DNA of 64,000 nt from Bacteroidales bacterium (GCA_017443175.1 JAFSOZ010000003.1:186001-250000); one strand, 5' to 3'. Shown: positions 21,263 to 29,825, counted from the stretch's first letter. The notes: generated from the letters alone by a model not told the origin. Numbers and translations: made by a program.

Positions 21263-21553
21263 TTACTTGTTCGTGAGCAGGCTTATACACTTGTCAATCT
21301 CCCGCACCCAATCGTTTATTTGCTTTTTTGTCTCTTGTTTATCTTTCTTATTAAAAACTGTTTTAGTTACCACTATTAATTTTAATCTTTCCGTCAATTC
21401 ATCTATCTGACCCTGCATCTCTTTCTCTTTCGCCTTCAATGCCTCGTTCTCACGTTTCAAACTCTCATTATACTTCTGCAAATCAGACAGTTTCAACAAC
21501 GCCGCTTTTACATTATATTCAATCTTGTTATATAAACTTTCAAACGATGCCAT
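21263..21553 (-). CDS. Small coiled-coil protein upstream of zapA
   Basis: A 96-residue protein, choosing the Met at 21553 (MASFESLYNKIEYN) because a -7 box sits at 21572-21579, inside the longer alternative. Residues 20-60 form a charged heptad coil (KYNESLKRENEALKAKEKEM). The short coiled coil next to zapA suggests a division-associated, ZapB-like role, but this is inference from position and shape. Confidence 0.75.
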   Translation of the reverse strand: MASFESLYNKIEYNVKAALLKLSDLQKYNESLKRENEALKAKEKEMQGQIDELTERLKLIVVTKTVFNKKDKQETKKQINDWVREIDKCISLLTNK

Positions 21554-21571
21554 TGATTTTATATTGACGTG

Positions 21572-21579
21572 CAAAAATA
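21572..21579 (-). promoter_or_regulatory. -7 box for the coiled-coil/zapA unit
   Basis: Minus strand TATTTTTG, 18 bases upstream of the ATG at 21553. It excludes the longer upstream start. Confidence 0.55.
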
Positions 21580-21746
21580 CAAATTTTAGAGTGATATGCA
21601 ACCATCATTTCCCCCTTAAAAAAATCTTTTCCCGAAAAACTGATATATAAAATTGAATATCAATATATTATAACATAAAGCCAACATTCCTTTGTGATAA
21701 AATTCAAAAAAAATCAGAATTAAAATTGAGTTTATCAAAAAGATTG

Positions 21747-21754
21747 TATTTTTG
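21747..21754 (+). promoter_or_regulatory. -7 box for the ECF sigma factor gene
   Basis: TATTTTTGCAGC, about 100 bases before the ATG at 21856. The AT-rich stretch 21602-21746 contains no gene that I can see. Confidence 0.55.
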
Positions 21755-21842
21755 CAGCATTAAAATAACTGAATTGTAAACACTAAAAAATAGGAGACCT
21801 GCTATCGACATTAATCTACTTTCTTAACATTAATACATAAAG

Positions 21843-21849
21843 AAAGGAG
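21843..21849 (+). promoter_or_regulatory. Shine-Dalgarno-like site before the sigma factor
   Basis: AAGGAGT lies about 6 bases before the ATG at 21856. Most starts in this window have only an A-rich leader, so this site stands out. Confidence 0.45.
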
Positions 21850-21855
21850 TTTTCT

Positions 21856-22440
21856 ATGAAGACCGTTAAACTTACAGATAACGAGTTGATAGCCAGTTAT
21901 CAAAGCGGAAACGAGCAAGCATTGAAATCATTGATAGCACGCTATGAAAAGCGGCTATTCTCTTATATTATGCTTTCCGTCAAAAACAAAGAACTCGCGG
22001 AAGACATTTTCCAGGACACTTTCATCAAAGTCATCAACACCATCCGGTCGGGCAACTACCATGAGGAGGGCAAGTTCTTCCAGTGGGTCATGCGTATCGC
22101 CAACAACCTGAAGATCGACTATTACCGGAAAGTGCAGCGGATGCCGATGTTCGACAACGGCGACAACGAGTTCGACATCTTCGACATCATCAGCACGCAT
22201 GAGGACTCTGTCGAGCAGAAGATCATCCGAGAGCAAATCTACAACGACCTGCACCGCATCATTGAGTATCTTCCGCAGGAGCAGCGGGAGGTGCTGGTCA
22301 TGCGCATATACCAGGATTACAGTTTCAAGGAGATTTCCGAAATCACCGGTGTGAGCATCAACACCGCATTGGGCAGAATGCGCTATGCGCTCATCAATCT
22401 CCGCAAGATCATCGCCAAACACAGGGTTGTCATCGAATAA
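21856..22440 (+). CDS. ECF-type RNA polymerase sigma factor
   Basis: A 194-residue sigma-70-family factor with only regions 2 and 4. Region 2 (about 10-100) includes LAEDIFQDTFIKV and FFQWVMRIANNLKIDYYRK. Region 4 (about 125-190) includes LPQEQREVLVMRIYQDYSFKEISEITGVS. No anti-sigma factor gene is adjacent, which suggests control by other means. Its long AT-rich leader has a Shine-Dalgarno-like AAGGAG. Regulon unknown. Confidence 0.9.
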   Translation: MKTVKLTDNELIASYQSGNEQALKSLIARYEKRLFSYIMLSVKNKELAEDIFQDTFIKVINTIRSGNYHEEGKFFQWVMRIANNLKIDYYRKVQRMPMFDNGDNEFDIFDIISTHEDSVEQKIIREQIYNDLHRIIEYLPQEQREVLVMRIYQDYSFKEISEITGVSINTALGRMRYALINLRKIIAKHRVVIE

Positions 22441-22505
22441 CCTGGCTAACAGACAGTATTTTCGCCTTATACAGGCTGCAAAGTTCATCGTAAAGAAAAA
22501 AAACG

Positions 22506-22513
22506 TACTTTTG
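22506..22513 (+). promoter_or_regulatory. -7 box for efp-lpxD
   Basis: TACTTTTGCAGC, 37 bases before the ATG at 22550. Confidence 0.55.
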
Positions 22514-22549
22514 CAGCCTGTAATTTTTATATAAACTTAATTAAACTAT

Positions 22550-23119
22550 ATGGCAACAACAGCTGATTTTAAAAACGGACTTTGTATTGTGTACAACAAC
22601 GAGATATGGACCATCGTTGAGTTCCTGCACGTGAAACCGGGCAAGGGCAACACCTTTGTACGCACCAAACTGAAAAACCTCAAGAACGGAAGAGTTCAGG
22701 AATTCCGTTTCGACGCCGGTATCAAGATCGAACTCGCCCGCGTAGAGCGTCGTCCGTACATTTTCTCCTACAAGGAGGGTGCCACCACCTACAACTTCAT
22801 GCATGCTGAGACTTTCGAACCGCTCACCATCGAGAAGGACCTGATCAACAACCCGGACCTGCTGAAAGAGGGCCAGACCGTGGAAATCATGTATCACACC
22901 GACACCGACACGCCGCTCACCTGCGAACTTCCGCCTTTCGTCGATCTCGAGATCATCGAAGCTGACCCCGGTATCAAGGGCAACACCGCCACCAACTCCT
23001 TGAAAAGAGCCGTTGTGGAGACGGGCGCAGAGGTTTATGTCCCGCTGTTCATCAACGCCGGAGAAAAAATCAAAGTTGACACCCGTACCAACAAATACTC
23101 TGAAAGAGTCAAGGAATAA
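22550..23119 (+). CDS. efp: Elongation factor P
   Basis: A 189-residue protein, full length for EF-P. The domain I loop KPGKGNTF places the modifiable tip residue at Lys32, and domains II/III include the FPPFVDLEI-like and GNTATNS sequences near the C-terminus. It promotes peptide-bond formation at polyproline stalls. The stop overlaps the lpxD start by one base. Confidence 0.96.
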   Translation: MATTADFKNGLCIVYNNEIWTIVEFLHVKPGKGNTFVRTKLKNLKNGRVQEFRFDAGIKIELARVERRPYIFSYKEGATTYNFMHAETFEPLTIEKDLINNPDLLKEGQTVEIMYHTDTDTPLTCELPPFVDLEIIEADPGIKGNTATNSLKRAVVETGAEVYVPLFINAGEKIKVDTRTNKYSERVKE

Positions 23120-24075
23120 TGAGGTTCCAGACACCCATTTCTTTAGATGAGGTCATCCGTCTGATCGGACATCCCGTCAACATTTTTGGCCACACTGACC
23201 GCATGGTTACCGGCCTTAACGAGTTGCATTCGGTTGAGGAGGGCGACTTGACTTTTGTGGATTGCGACAAATATTATACGCGCGCCCTGCAGAGCAAGGC
23301 GACCTTCATCCTCATCAACCGCACCGAGATGCCCTGCCCCGACGGCAAGGTGCTGATCTTCACCGAAGATCCTTTGATAGACTACCTGAAAATTGTGGAG
23401 AACTTCACGCACTTCACGCCACAAAGCACCAACATCCACCCGACCGCCGAAATCGGCGAGGGCACGGTGATTCAACCGTTGGTCTTCATCGGCGAGAATG
23501 TGAAAATCGGCAAGAACTGCCTGATCCACTCCAACGTCAGCATCTATGCGGACACCGTCATCGGCGACAATGTGGTCATCCATTCCAACAGCACCATCGG
23601 CGCAGACGCCTGCTATTTCCAGAAACGGGCTGACCGCTGGGTGAAACTGAGCTCTTGCGGCAACACGGTCATCGGCAACGATGTGGAAATAGGCTGCAAT
23701 TGCTGCATCGACAAGGGCGTTTCCGGCACCACCTACATCGGCGACGGCACCAAGTTCGACAATTTGGTGCAAGTGGGCCATGACACCCACATCGGCAAGC
23801 GCGTGCTCTTAGGCGCACAAAGCGGCATCGCCGGCTGCACCTACATCGACGACGACTGCAAGATCTGGGCCAAGGCCAGCGTGAACAAAGACCTGTACAT
23901 CGCCAAGAACACGGTCCTGTACGCCCTCTCTGCCATCGACAAGAGCGTACAACAGGAGAGCACCACTCTCTTCGGCGTGCCGGCCATCGACGCGCAGACC
24001 AAGTGGAAGGAACTCATTTACGTGAAGAATCTTCCAAAACTGTACCACGATGTGGAAGAATTGAAAAAGAAATAG
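23119..24075 (+). CDS. lpxD: UDP-3-O-acylglucosamine N-acyltransferase (LpxD)
   Basis: A 318-residue protein with an N-terminal uridine-binding domain (about 1-100), a left-handed beta-helix of hexapeptide repeats (about 105-260) and a C-terminal helix. The catalytic histidine region reads VQVGHDTHIG. It adds the second acyl chain in lipid A synthesis. It is slightly shorter than proteobacterial LpxD but the domain order is normal. The start overlaps the efp stop (TAATG), so the two are coupled. Confidence 0.88.
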   Translation: MRFQTPISLDEVIRLIGHPVNIFGHTDRMVTGLNELHSVEEGDLTFVDCDKYYTRALQSKATFILINRTEMPCPDGKVLIFTEDPLIDYLKIVENFTHFTPQSTNIHPTAEIGEGTVIQPLVFIGENVKIGKNCLIHSNVSIYADTVIGDNVVIHSNSTIGADACYFQKRADRWVKLSSCGNTVIGNDVEIGCNCCIDKGVSGTTYIGDGTKFDNLVQVGHDTHIGKRVLLGAQSGIAGCTYIDDDCKIWAKASVNKDLYIAKNTVLYALSAIDKSVQQESTTLFGVPAIDAQTKWKELIYVKNLPKLYHDVEELKKK

Positions 24076-24101
24076 TCGGGAACAATCTTTCTGAAAACAA
24101 C

Positions 24102-24130
24102 AAAGGCACCTTTTCGGGTGCCTTTTCTTT
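24102..24130 (+). terminator. Rho-independent terminator after lpxD
   Basis: AAAGGCACC-ttttc-GGGTGCCTTTT is followed by a T-rich tail, between the lpxD stop and the convergent tRNA genes. Confidence 0.85.
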
Positions 24131-24134
24131 TGTG

Positions 24135-24209
24135 TGATCTGTACAAGATTTGAACTTGTGACCTCTTGCCTGTCAAGCAAGCGCTCTAAACCAACTGAGC
24201 TAACAGATC
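24135..24209 (-). tRNA. tRNA-Val (GAC)
   Basis: A 75-nt cloverleaf. Acceptor GATCTGT pairs with ACAGATC, discriminator A, D-arm GCTC/GAGC, anticodon arm CTTGC-TTGACAG-GCAAG with anticodon GAC, and T-arm ACAAG/CTTGT. CCA is not encoded. It is transcribed with the upstream tRNA-Ser. Confidence 0.92.
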
Positions 24210-24227
24210 ATTATGTCTCTTTGTCAG

Positions 24228-24315
24228 CGGAGAGACTGGGATTCGAACCCAGGAACCGCTTTTGGCGGTTACACGCTCTCCAGGCGTGCGCCTTCGACCA
24301 CTCGGCCATCTCTCC
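24228..24315 (-). tRNA. tRNA-Ser (GGA)
   Basis: An 88-nt tRNA with the long variable arm of tRNA-Ser. Acceptor GGAGAGA pairs with TCTCTCC, discriminator G, anticodon loop CTGGAGA gives GGA. It is first in a two-tRNA unit with tRNA-Val. Confidence 0.95.
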
Positions 24316-24329
24316 TCCTTTTGAGGGCG

Positions 24330-24337
24330 CAAAAATA
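24330..24337 (-). promoter_or_regulatory. -7 box for the tRNA-Ser/tRNA-Val unit
   Basis: Minus strand TATTTTTG, 14 bases upstream of the tRNA-Ser 5' end. Confidence 0.6.
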
Positions 24338-24357
24338 CACTTTTTTTCTAATAACGC

Positions 24358-24942
24358 CTATTTTAAAAACTCAATTTTCTCATTTTGTCCTAATTCATCT
24401 AGAACTTGCTGAATATGAGCCACTAAAACTTTCGACAAATTCTGCACACGCTGCCTCCAGACCACAATATCCACATCCAGATTGTCGGAAACAATCTTGT
24501 AGGACACATATTTTTTGCCATAATCCTGCGCAAAGGAGATCAAGACGGAGGATTCCATGTCAAAGCAATCGACTTTGGATTTGATTGATTCGAGGTGATT
24601 TTCTGTGAAAACTTCCGGGGACACGAAGCAGTCGGAGGAGTACAACGTGGCATTCTGCACCTGTTCATCCGCCTTCAAATCGAAATGGAACGGCAGCATC
24701 TCTTCTTCATAAAACATGGAACTGCCTGAAAGAATTTCCCGAATACTCAGCACGGTGCCAACGGTCCGGTCGTGCGAGCCCACAGAGCCGATGTTGAGCA
24801 TGACGAAATCCTCATCTTTGTATTTTTCCATGAAACGGATCATGGCGCGGGTGGTGTTCTCGCGTCCGATACCGGTAAAGTTCACATGGTCGGCAAAAGC
24901 ACCAACCTCATCGGGGACAGCAGCAAAAAGGGCGATTTTCAT
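24358..24942 (-). CDS. Nucleoside phosphorylase/MTA-SAH nucleosidase-like protein
   Basis: A 194-residue protein, choosing Met at 24942 (MKIALFAAV) because the -7 box lies just upstream at 24977-24984. The N-terminal strand, the GSVGSHD turn and the late CFDMESS motif match the PNP/UDP phosphorylase superfamily, where the DME glutamate contacts the ribose. It is shorter than typical MTA/SAH nucleosidases (about 230), so the exact substrate cannot be called. It probably acts in purine or methylthioadenosine salvage. Confidence 0.7.
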   Translation of the reverse strand: MKIALFAAVPDEVGAFADHVNFTGIGRENTTRAMIRFMEKYKDEDFVMLNIGSVGSHDRTVGTVLSIREILSGSSMFYEEEMLPFHFDLKADEQVQNATLYSSDCFVSPEVFTENHLESIKSKVDCFDMESSVLISFAQDYGKKYVSYKIVSDNLDVDIVVWRQRVQNLSKVLVAHIQQVLDELGQNEKIEFLK

Positions 24943-24976
24943 AAGATAGCAATTACAGTTATACAATTTTAGGTGG

Positions 24977-24984
24977 CAAAAATA
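24977..24984 (-). promoter_or_regulatory. -7 box for the nucleosidase-like gene
   Basis: Minus strand TATTTTTG, 34 bases upstream of the chosen start at 24942. Confidence 0.5.
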
Positions 24985-25029
24985 CAAAAAAACAAAGAGT
25001 GGGTTATCCTGTTGGACAAAGCACAAAGC

Positions 25030-26784
25030 CTACCGCACCACCACCTTCTTCGTGGTTCTGCCACCTTTGGTGGTGACTTCCACAAGATAGGTGCCGGCGG
25101 TAAAATTGGTGGTAGGGATGATCACCCGGCTGTCATGGTATGTGCCGTAATGCATCAGCTGCCCTGACAGATTGAAAACTTTCACGCTGAGAATCTGGTC
25201 GGAGGTGATTTGCACGAAGTCCGTTGCCGGATTCGGATAAAGCGCGACCTCGATCTGGTTGTGTTCGTTCACAGAGACGTTGGTGATGTTCAGATAAACA
25301 GGCACCACTACTTCTTTGTTATCGAAATCAGAGGAGTAGCAATGTAATTTTGCCGAGTGTGTCTCGCCATATCCCATGCCCTCGGTGTTTATTTTGACAT
25401 CTACATTTGCCGTGTCACCAGGCCATCCAGCGATATTGACAATGCCGGCAGCAGGGTCAACATTGAGCCACGGATTGATGGGAGTACCATCAATCTGGGC
25501 CATAATCATGTGGCTGAACGGGAATTCTATAATATAAGTGTACCATGTGTTATTTTTTCTGACCCAGGAACTGTATCCATTCTGAATGTGGTTGTCAAAG
25601 AAAATAGGATAGATAGAATCGGGCTGGTCAATCCACACACCCACCCAAAGATCACGGCCATCCAAGACAAATGGCGTATTCAGCGACACATGGTTCCAAC
25701 CGTTAACAGGCGAAAACGACTGCTCATACAGAACATCGCCGGGGCCGGTTGACCAAAAACTGTTGCCCATGTCATACACCCTGATTTTAGCGTTTGTGAT
25801 TTGGTCAGTCATCACAACCGAAATGGTCTGGAGGGTCTTGCCGATATGGGATTGGAGTTCAGAGGACGGGAAATAGATGGCAATATCATATTCGGTAGCA
25901 TTGTAATACCCCCAGGAGGATTGAATAGTATCGCTACAGTAGCGTAGCACGGAAGCACCTGTGCTGGTCATGTCCGGATTGGGGATATCATATGTGGGGA
26001 CTATACGATAATTGGTGTGCATGGTGCCCGGGTTGGTTAAACGGAGGTTCAGTGTACAAGAGTCGTCTGGGGCCATGTTTGCCTGAAGCGTGTCAGGGGT
26101 TACTTCGAATTTGCCAACCAAGGCAGCGTTAACCTCGGTCACGGTGAAGTCATCCACATAATATGTTCCACTCGCGTTGGGGTCTGGAGCGCCCGCATAT
26201 AAGTCAATTGCAGCCAACTGAAGTTCTCCTAAGGTGTCATTTTCGGTGTAATGGAACGGCCATGTGTTGACCACCGTGTTGTTGACAGAAAGAGAAGCTA
26301 CATTTTGATCCAAATCCACATCCATCACTACAGGGAACCATGAGTTGGAAGGGTAAGTGAAGTTGAAATCGATGTTCCCGACTCTGAGGTATCCTGTGCC
26401 GTTATTGTAGAAATAACAGGCAAAAGCCCATTGGTATTTGATTCGATGCTGGACATTGAAGTATGCGCCATCGCCTGTGGAGGGCACAAGCATATTAAAG
26501 GAGACGGTATAGTGTCCGGTATAATAGTTGCCAAAAGGATAAATCTGGTCAACGGAGCCGGAAATATACAACGAGTTTGGAGCAGAGACGGACTGTGCAT
26601 TGGAAATCACGCCGTCCTCGGCACTTCCCGGCAAATCATTCCAGGTGGTCCACGCGGGGTTTGTCTGCGCCAAATGGCTACCTGCTGTGTAGCTGTCGAA
26701 ATTGTCGCTAAACACGACGGTTTGCGCCATGCCTAACGTACACATCGCAAACATCATAAAGGTAATAAATAAATTTCTTCGCAT
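25030..26784 (-). CDS. T9SS-exported multidomain surface protein
   Basis: A 584-residue protein with signal peptide ending LGMAQ. A concanavalin/LamG-like N-terminal domain (about 22-190, VVFSDNFDSYTAGSHL) is followed by Ig-like sandwiches (about 205-490) and a C-terminal type A T9SS sorting domain (VALYPNPATDFVQI ... GTYLVEVTTKGG ... TTKKVVVR). The central block LWVGVWIDQPDS resembles domains of gingipain-associated adhesins. It is likely surface attached; ligand unknown. Confidence 0.85.
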   Translation of the reverse strand: MRRNLFITFMMFAMCTLGMAQTVVFSDNFDSYTAGSHLAQTNPAWTTWNDLPGSAEDGVISNAQSVSAPNSLYISGSVDQIYPFGNYYTGHYTVSFNMLVPSTGDGAYFNVQHRIKYQWAFACYFYNNGTGYLRVGNIDFNFTYPSNSWFPVVMDVDLDQNVASLSVNNTVVNTWPFHYTENDTLGELQLAAIDLYAGAPDPNASGTYYVDDFTVTEVNAALVGKFEVTPDTLQANMAPDDSCTLNLRLTNPGTMHTNYRIVPTYDIPNPDMTSTGASVLRYCSDTIQSSWGYYNATEYDIAIYFPSSELQSHIGKTLQTISVVMTDQITNAKIRVYDMGNSFWSTGPGDVLYEQSFSPVNGWNHVSLNTPFVLDGRDLWVGVWIDQPDSIYPIFFDNHIQNGYSSWVRKNNTWYTYIIEFPFSHMIMAQIDGTPINPWLNVDPAAGIVNIAGWPGDTANVDVKINTEGMGYGETHSAKLHCYSSDFDNKEVVVPVYLNITNVSVNEHNQIEVALYPNPATDFVQITSDQILSVKVFNLSGQLMHYGTYHDSRVIIPTTNFTAGTYLVEVTTKGGRTTKKVVVR

Positions 26785-26848
26785 GATGTTATGTTTAATG
26801 AGTTACTATTCGTTTAGAAAAAATCCTTGCAGTAAGGTTTTAACGGTG

Positions 26849-26856
26849 CAAAGGTA
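26849..26856 (-). promoter_or_regulatory. -7 box for the T9SS cargo gene at 26784
   Basis: Minus strand TACCTTTGCACC, 64 bases upstream of the start. Confidence 0.55.
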
Positions 26857-26955
26857 CGAAATAATTCGAATCTTTGACTTTTTAACATTTACATGCAATT
26901 TTTATAACATTCTGAAGTTAGAATATTGATTAGTTTTCCACCAAATCCCACAACA

Positions 26956-27495
26956 ATGAAAAAAATAGTTTGCAGTATCTTTGCGATAGCTTTGTTCTCT
27001 TGTGCCGTTGCACAAGAGCACCTCACCTTCATGGGCGTGCCCATCGATGGGACGCTGGACCAATTCAAGAAACATGCGACCGACAAAGGCCTGACATACG
27101 TCCAACGTGTCTCGGGCGTTGACCTCTTTTTCGGTAATTATTTGGGTTACGATTGTGTGGTAGGCTCTGTGTCGTTGGAAAGTCAGGATTTGGTATATAG
27201 TGTTTTGGCTTGCATTTTCACTAATGAGGATTGGCAGTCGTTGCAAAAAACCTATTCTGATGTCAAGAACAAGCTGACGAAGGAGTATGGCAAGCCAAAG
27301 GAGGAGGAGGAGAAGTTTCTGGTCTCTGCACGGACAGATGAAGAAAAGTTCCAGGCCGTGGTTGATAATAAATGCAGTTATAATGCGTCCTTTGTCACGA
27401 AACTTGGCGAAATTGATGTTTCCGTTACGGTTACCGAGGGTCTCGGCCCCTCTGTGGTGGTCCAGTTCACGGACAGCAAAAATGCGAGCAAGTGA
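26956..27495 (+). CDS. Secreted protein of unknown function
   Basis: A 179-residue protein from Met at 26956, which begins a clear signal peptide (MKKIVCSIFAIALFSCAVAQ). The mature part starts HLTFMGVPIDGTLDQF, a pattern seen in small Bacteroidota periplasmic proteins of unknown role. The C-terminal half is a beta-rich domain with a lysine-rich linker (KPKEEEEKFLV). I do not recognise a named family. Confidence 0.78.
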   Translation: MKKIVCSIFAIALFSCAVAQEHLTFMGVPIDGTLDQFKKHATDKGLTYVQRVSGVDLFFGNYLGYDCVVGSVSLESQDLVYSVLACIFTNEDWQSLQKTYSDVKNKLTKEYGKPKEEEEKFLVSARTDEEKFQAVVDNKCSYNASFVTKLGEIDVSVTVTEGLGPSVVVQFTDSKNASK

Positions 27496-27600
27496 CGACA
27501 CGTTATATTTTTGCACCATAAAACTTTATAACGCTGCAAGGATGTAAAATTTATGTAACATGAGGTGATGAAACATTAATCTCACACCTCCAAATACCTC

Positions 27601-27631
27601 AAAGGGCTCGGATTACAGCTCCGTGCCCTTT
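27601..27631 (+). terminator. Possible terminator hairpin
   Basis: AAAGGGC and GCCCTTT pair around a 17-base loop, with an AT-rich but not T-rich tail. It overlaps the end of the convergent small gene. Confidence 0.35.
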
Positions 27632-27921
27632 ATATTATCTTTTCTATTGATTTCCGCATCAACAATTCCACTTGGGCCTGGAAGACCCAAACGTTCAATG
27701 TTATCCAACCGAATCCACAAATCAACGCTCTTGGCATATTGCTCTGTGACACACCGCTCAATTTCGAAACAACTTACATTTTCTTTGCTATTTCGAGATT
27801 GAGTTTCATATATTTGACAGCGTCTTCGGAGTTCATCGGCGATTTCATGGATTCTGCGATTTTCCGCTGTTTCCTCATCACGGCCTCTTTGTGAAATTTG
27901 TTTAAAAAAGTCATCGGGCAT
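27613..27921 (-). CDS. Small hypothetical protein
   Basis: A 102-residue charged protein beginning MPDDFFKQISQRGRDEETAENRR. It is helical in the first two thirds. No signal peptide and no recognised domain. A TATTTTTG -7 box at 27938-27945, 16 bases upstream, supports expression. Confidence 0.5.
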   Translation of the reverse strand: MPDDFFKQISQRGRDEETAENRRIHEIADELRRRCQIYETQSRNSKENVSCFEIERCVTEQYAKSVDLWIRLDNIERLGLPGPSGIVDAEINRKDNIKGTEL

Positions 27922-27937
27922 TATAAATTAACGTTAT

Positions 27938-27945
27938 CAAAAATA
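27938..27945 (-). promoter_or_regulatory. -7 box for the small gene at 27921
   Basis: Minus strand TATTTTTG, 16 bases upstream of the ATG. The region 27946-28046 has no gene that I can see. Confidence 0.5.
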
Positions 27946-28046
27946 CTATTTCTACATTTTTTCCAACTTCAAAAATATGAAATATTTCTAAAAAGACAAG
28001 TTCTTCATGGCGTAAAAATATGATTACTTAAAAACTGACAATAAAA

Positions 28047-28328
28047 TCACTCCCAATAAATATCATTGGGCAACACTGGATGTTCTTTGAAAACATCAGG
28101 GAAAGATTTTTTAAGAGCATTAAAAAAATCCTCATTGTAATTTTCTCGATAAAGCTTACAAAAAGTGACTACTCGCTCCCATTCTCCCAGACATTTCTCA
28201 TACTCTTCCTTTTGATCAATCGTAATGTATGGATTACCTGTACAATCTCGAACAACCTCAATATCGTCGGTAAGGTCGAAAATAGAGGCTTTGCGTAAAT
28301 CTTTAATATGCTTCCAATCATATTTCAT
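28047..28328 (-). CDS. Small hypothetical protein
   Basis: A 93-residue acidic cytoplasmic protein (MKYDWKHIKDLRKASIFDL ... PDVFKEHPVLPNDIYWE). Tryptophan-rich ends and a helical middle. No recognised family. A TATATTTG -7 box lies only 4 bases upstream of the ATG, so the message would be leaderless or nearly so, or the true start is downstream. Confidence 0.5.
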   Translation of the reverse strand: MKYDWKHIKDLRKASIFDLTDDIEVVRDCTGNPYITIDQKEEYEKCLGEWERVVTFCKLYRENYNEDFFNALKKSFPDVFKEHPVLPNDIYWE

Positions 28329-28332
28329 ATTG

Positions 28333-28340
28333 CAAATATA
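28333..28340 (-). promoter_or_regulatory. Possible -7 box for the gene at 28328
   Basis: Minus strand TATATTTG immediately upstream of the start codon. The spacing is unusually short. Confidence 0.35.
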
Positions 28341-28348
28341 CTACATTT

Positions 28349-28744
28349 TCACAATCTAAAAATAGTTTGTCTTTGGTGGGGCTGATTGTATATTTTCCCC
28401 ATAAAGCAATAGAAATCTGCGACGTGCACATCGCCATCGCAATCGCGGTGGCTCGTAGCGGGCAGAATAATGAAATTTCCGTTCGGACCTGTCCCCTTAA
28501 AAGCTTTTTTATCCTTCAGCCACTCCCATTTACAAGAATCAATTAATTCGACATATTGTACCAATGTTGGCAGTTCGTTTCCAAAAGCTTTAACAGCCTC
28601 ATCGTACGTATAAAGACCGTTATTGCCGCCTGTTTCATTGGAAGATTTCCACTTTGTTCCGCTCGGGAGCCCCAAATCCACATATTGAGCGTACGAGGAA
28701 AGGCAAAGGGCTACTGCAAAAATCAACAAACAAAACTTCTTCAT
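28349..28744 (-). CDS. Secreted Fib_succ_major-type domain protein, probably C-terminally truncated
   Basis: A 131-residue protein with signal peptide MKKFCLLIFAVALCLSSYAQ. The mature part opens YVDLGLPSGTKWKSSN, the usual start of a Fibrobacter succinogenes-type paralogous domain common in Bacteroidota surface proteins. The family normally continues past a WSST segment, but here it ends soon after PATSHRDCDGDV, with a C-terminus (YNQPHQRQTIFRL) that does not look native. A frameshift or truncation near 28420 is likely. Confidence 0.6.
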   Translation of the reverse strand: MKKFCLLIFAVALCLSSYAQYVDLGLPSGTKWKSSNETGGNNGLYTYDEAVKAFGNELPTLVQYVELIDSCKWEWLKDKKAFKGTGPNGNFIILPATSHRDCDGDVHVADFYCFMGKIYNQPHQRQTIFRL

Positions 28745-28790
28745 AATTGTAGTTTTTAAAATTCACCTGCAAAACCCCAAAACTTTTCAA

Positions 28791-29825
28791 TTATTTCACC
28801 ACGAACTTCGTTGTCTTCATCTGTCTCTCACCCTTGATCTGCAAAACATAGATGCCCGGTTCCAGTTCCGCGACGGAAATGCTTCCGTCGGTGGAACCTG
28901 ACGTTACCTGTTGGCCCAAAACATTGAAAATGGCATAATCCACCGCTTCGTATGAAAGATTCTTCACGTAGAGAATATCGGAAACAGGGTTGGGGTAAAC
29001 CTCAAGTGCCTGCGGATGGGTGAAATCGTGAACAGCCTCAGGCAATGTCGTAGGTATGATGTTCAGAATAATGCCTTCGATTTTAGTCCATCCGTAAGAA
29101 AAACCACCAGGGTCGGGGATGTTGTACCAATTGTCCTTGTAACCGCCCCAGCCAAAGTTGACATGGTATTTGCCGTCACTTTCGCGATAGCCGTCCACTA
29201 CGACGTTGTGGCCGGACGTACCGGTGGAGTTTTCAACAGCCAGATGGGCAGGATAACCGGCTTGTATATTGGAAATCAAAGCAGCATACATTTCCGGTTC
29301 GGGTTCCCGAAACAGTTGGCAGTCTGTGAAACCAAATCGTTGATATGCCGCATACGCCTGATCCACAGCAAAGGTGCCGGAACCAAGATTGGGCGATGCG
29401 GTATAGACTTGTTTGCAGGCCACGCCGCAGGCAAAAATCACGGCGGCCACCAGTGAGTCGGAAAGCTCCTCTCCACGTTGGAAGGCGGCATCGGCAGAAT
29501 CCAACAATTCGTTCAGCTGGGGAAATGACGGAAATTGATAGGTGTCCCAATCGTCATCAATATGGAATTGCCGACTGGAGTAACTGCTGACATAGTCATC
29601 GTCGTCGTCAAAGCGGGTATCGTGTGTCGTTTGCAAATAATTGATGATCTGCCCCATGGCAGTGGCGGGACAGCCGGTATAACTATGGTCATAATTCTCA
29701 AACGGATCAGCCGGGCAAAGCATGTTGTACGGATAATCCTGATTCCACTGCGTGTTGAGGAGCGGGCTTTGCGCAAAGCTGGTCAATGCGCAAAATAGCA
29801 ACAATATTGATAAAACGTTCTTCAT
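28791..29825 (-). CDS. C10 family cysteine peptidase (streptopain-like) with T9SS sorting domain
   Basis: A 344-residue protein from Met at 29825, the start of a clean signal peptide (MKNVLSILLLFCALTSFAQ). The catalytic cysteine is C52 in GCPATAMGQI and the catalytic histidine H206 in GHNVVVDGY, with NFGWGG following. These are the hallmarks of the SpeB/interpain family. The mature domain starts directly after the signal (PLLNTQWNQDYPYN), with no room for the usual inhibitory propeptide. Residues about 270-344 are a type A T9SS sorting domain (VYPNPVSDILYV ... TTKFVVK). Confidence 0.9.
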   Translation of the reverse strand: MKNVLSILLLFCALTSFAQSPLLNTQWNQDYPYNMLCPADPFENYDHSYTGCPATAMGQIINYLQTTHDTRFDDDDDYVSSYSSRQFHIDDDWDTYQFPSFPQLNELLDSADAAFQRGEELSDSLVAAVIFACGVACKQVYTASPNLGSGTFAVDQAYAAYQRFGFTDCQLFREPEPEMYAALISNIQAGYPAHLAVENSTGTSGHNVVVDGYRESDGKYHVNFGWGGYKDNWYNIPDPGGFSYGWTKIEGIILNIIPTTLPEAVHDFTHPQALEVYPNPVSDILYVKNLSYEAVDYAIFNVLGQQVTSGSTDGSISVAELEPGIYVLQIKGERQMKTTKFVVK

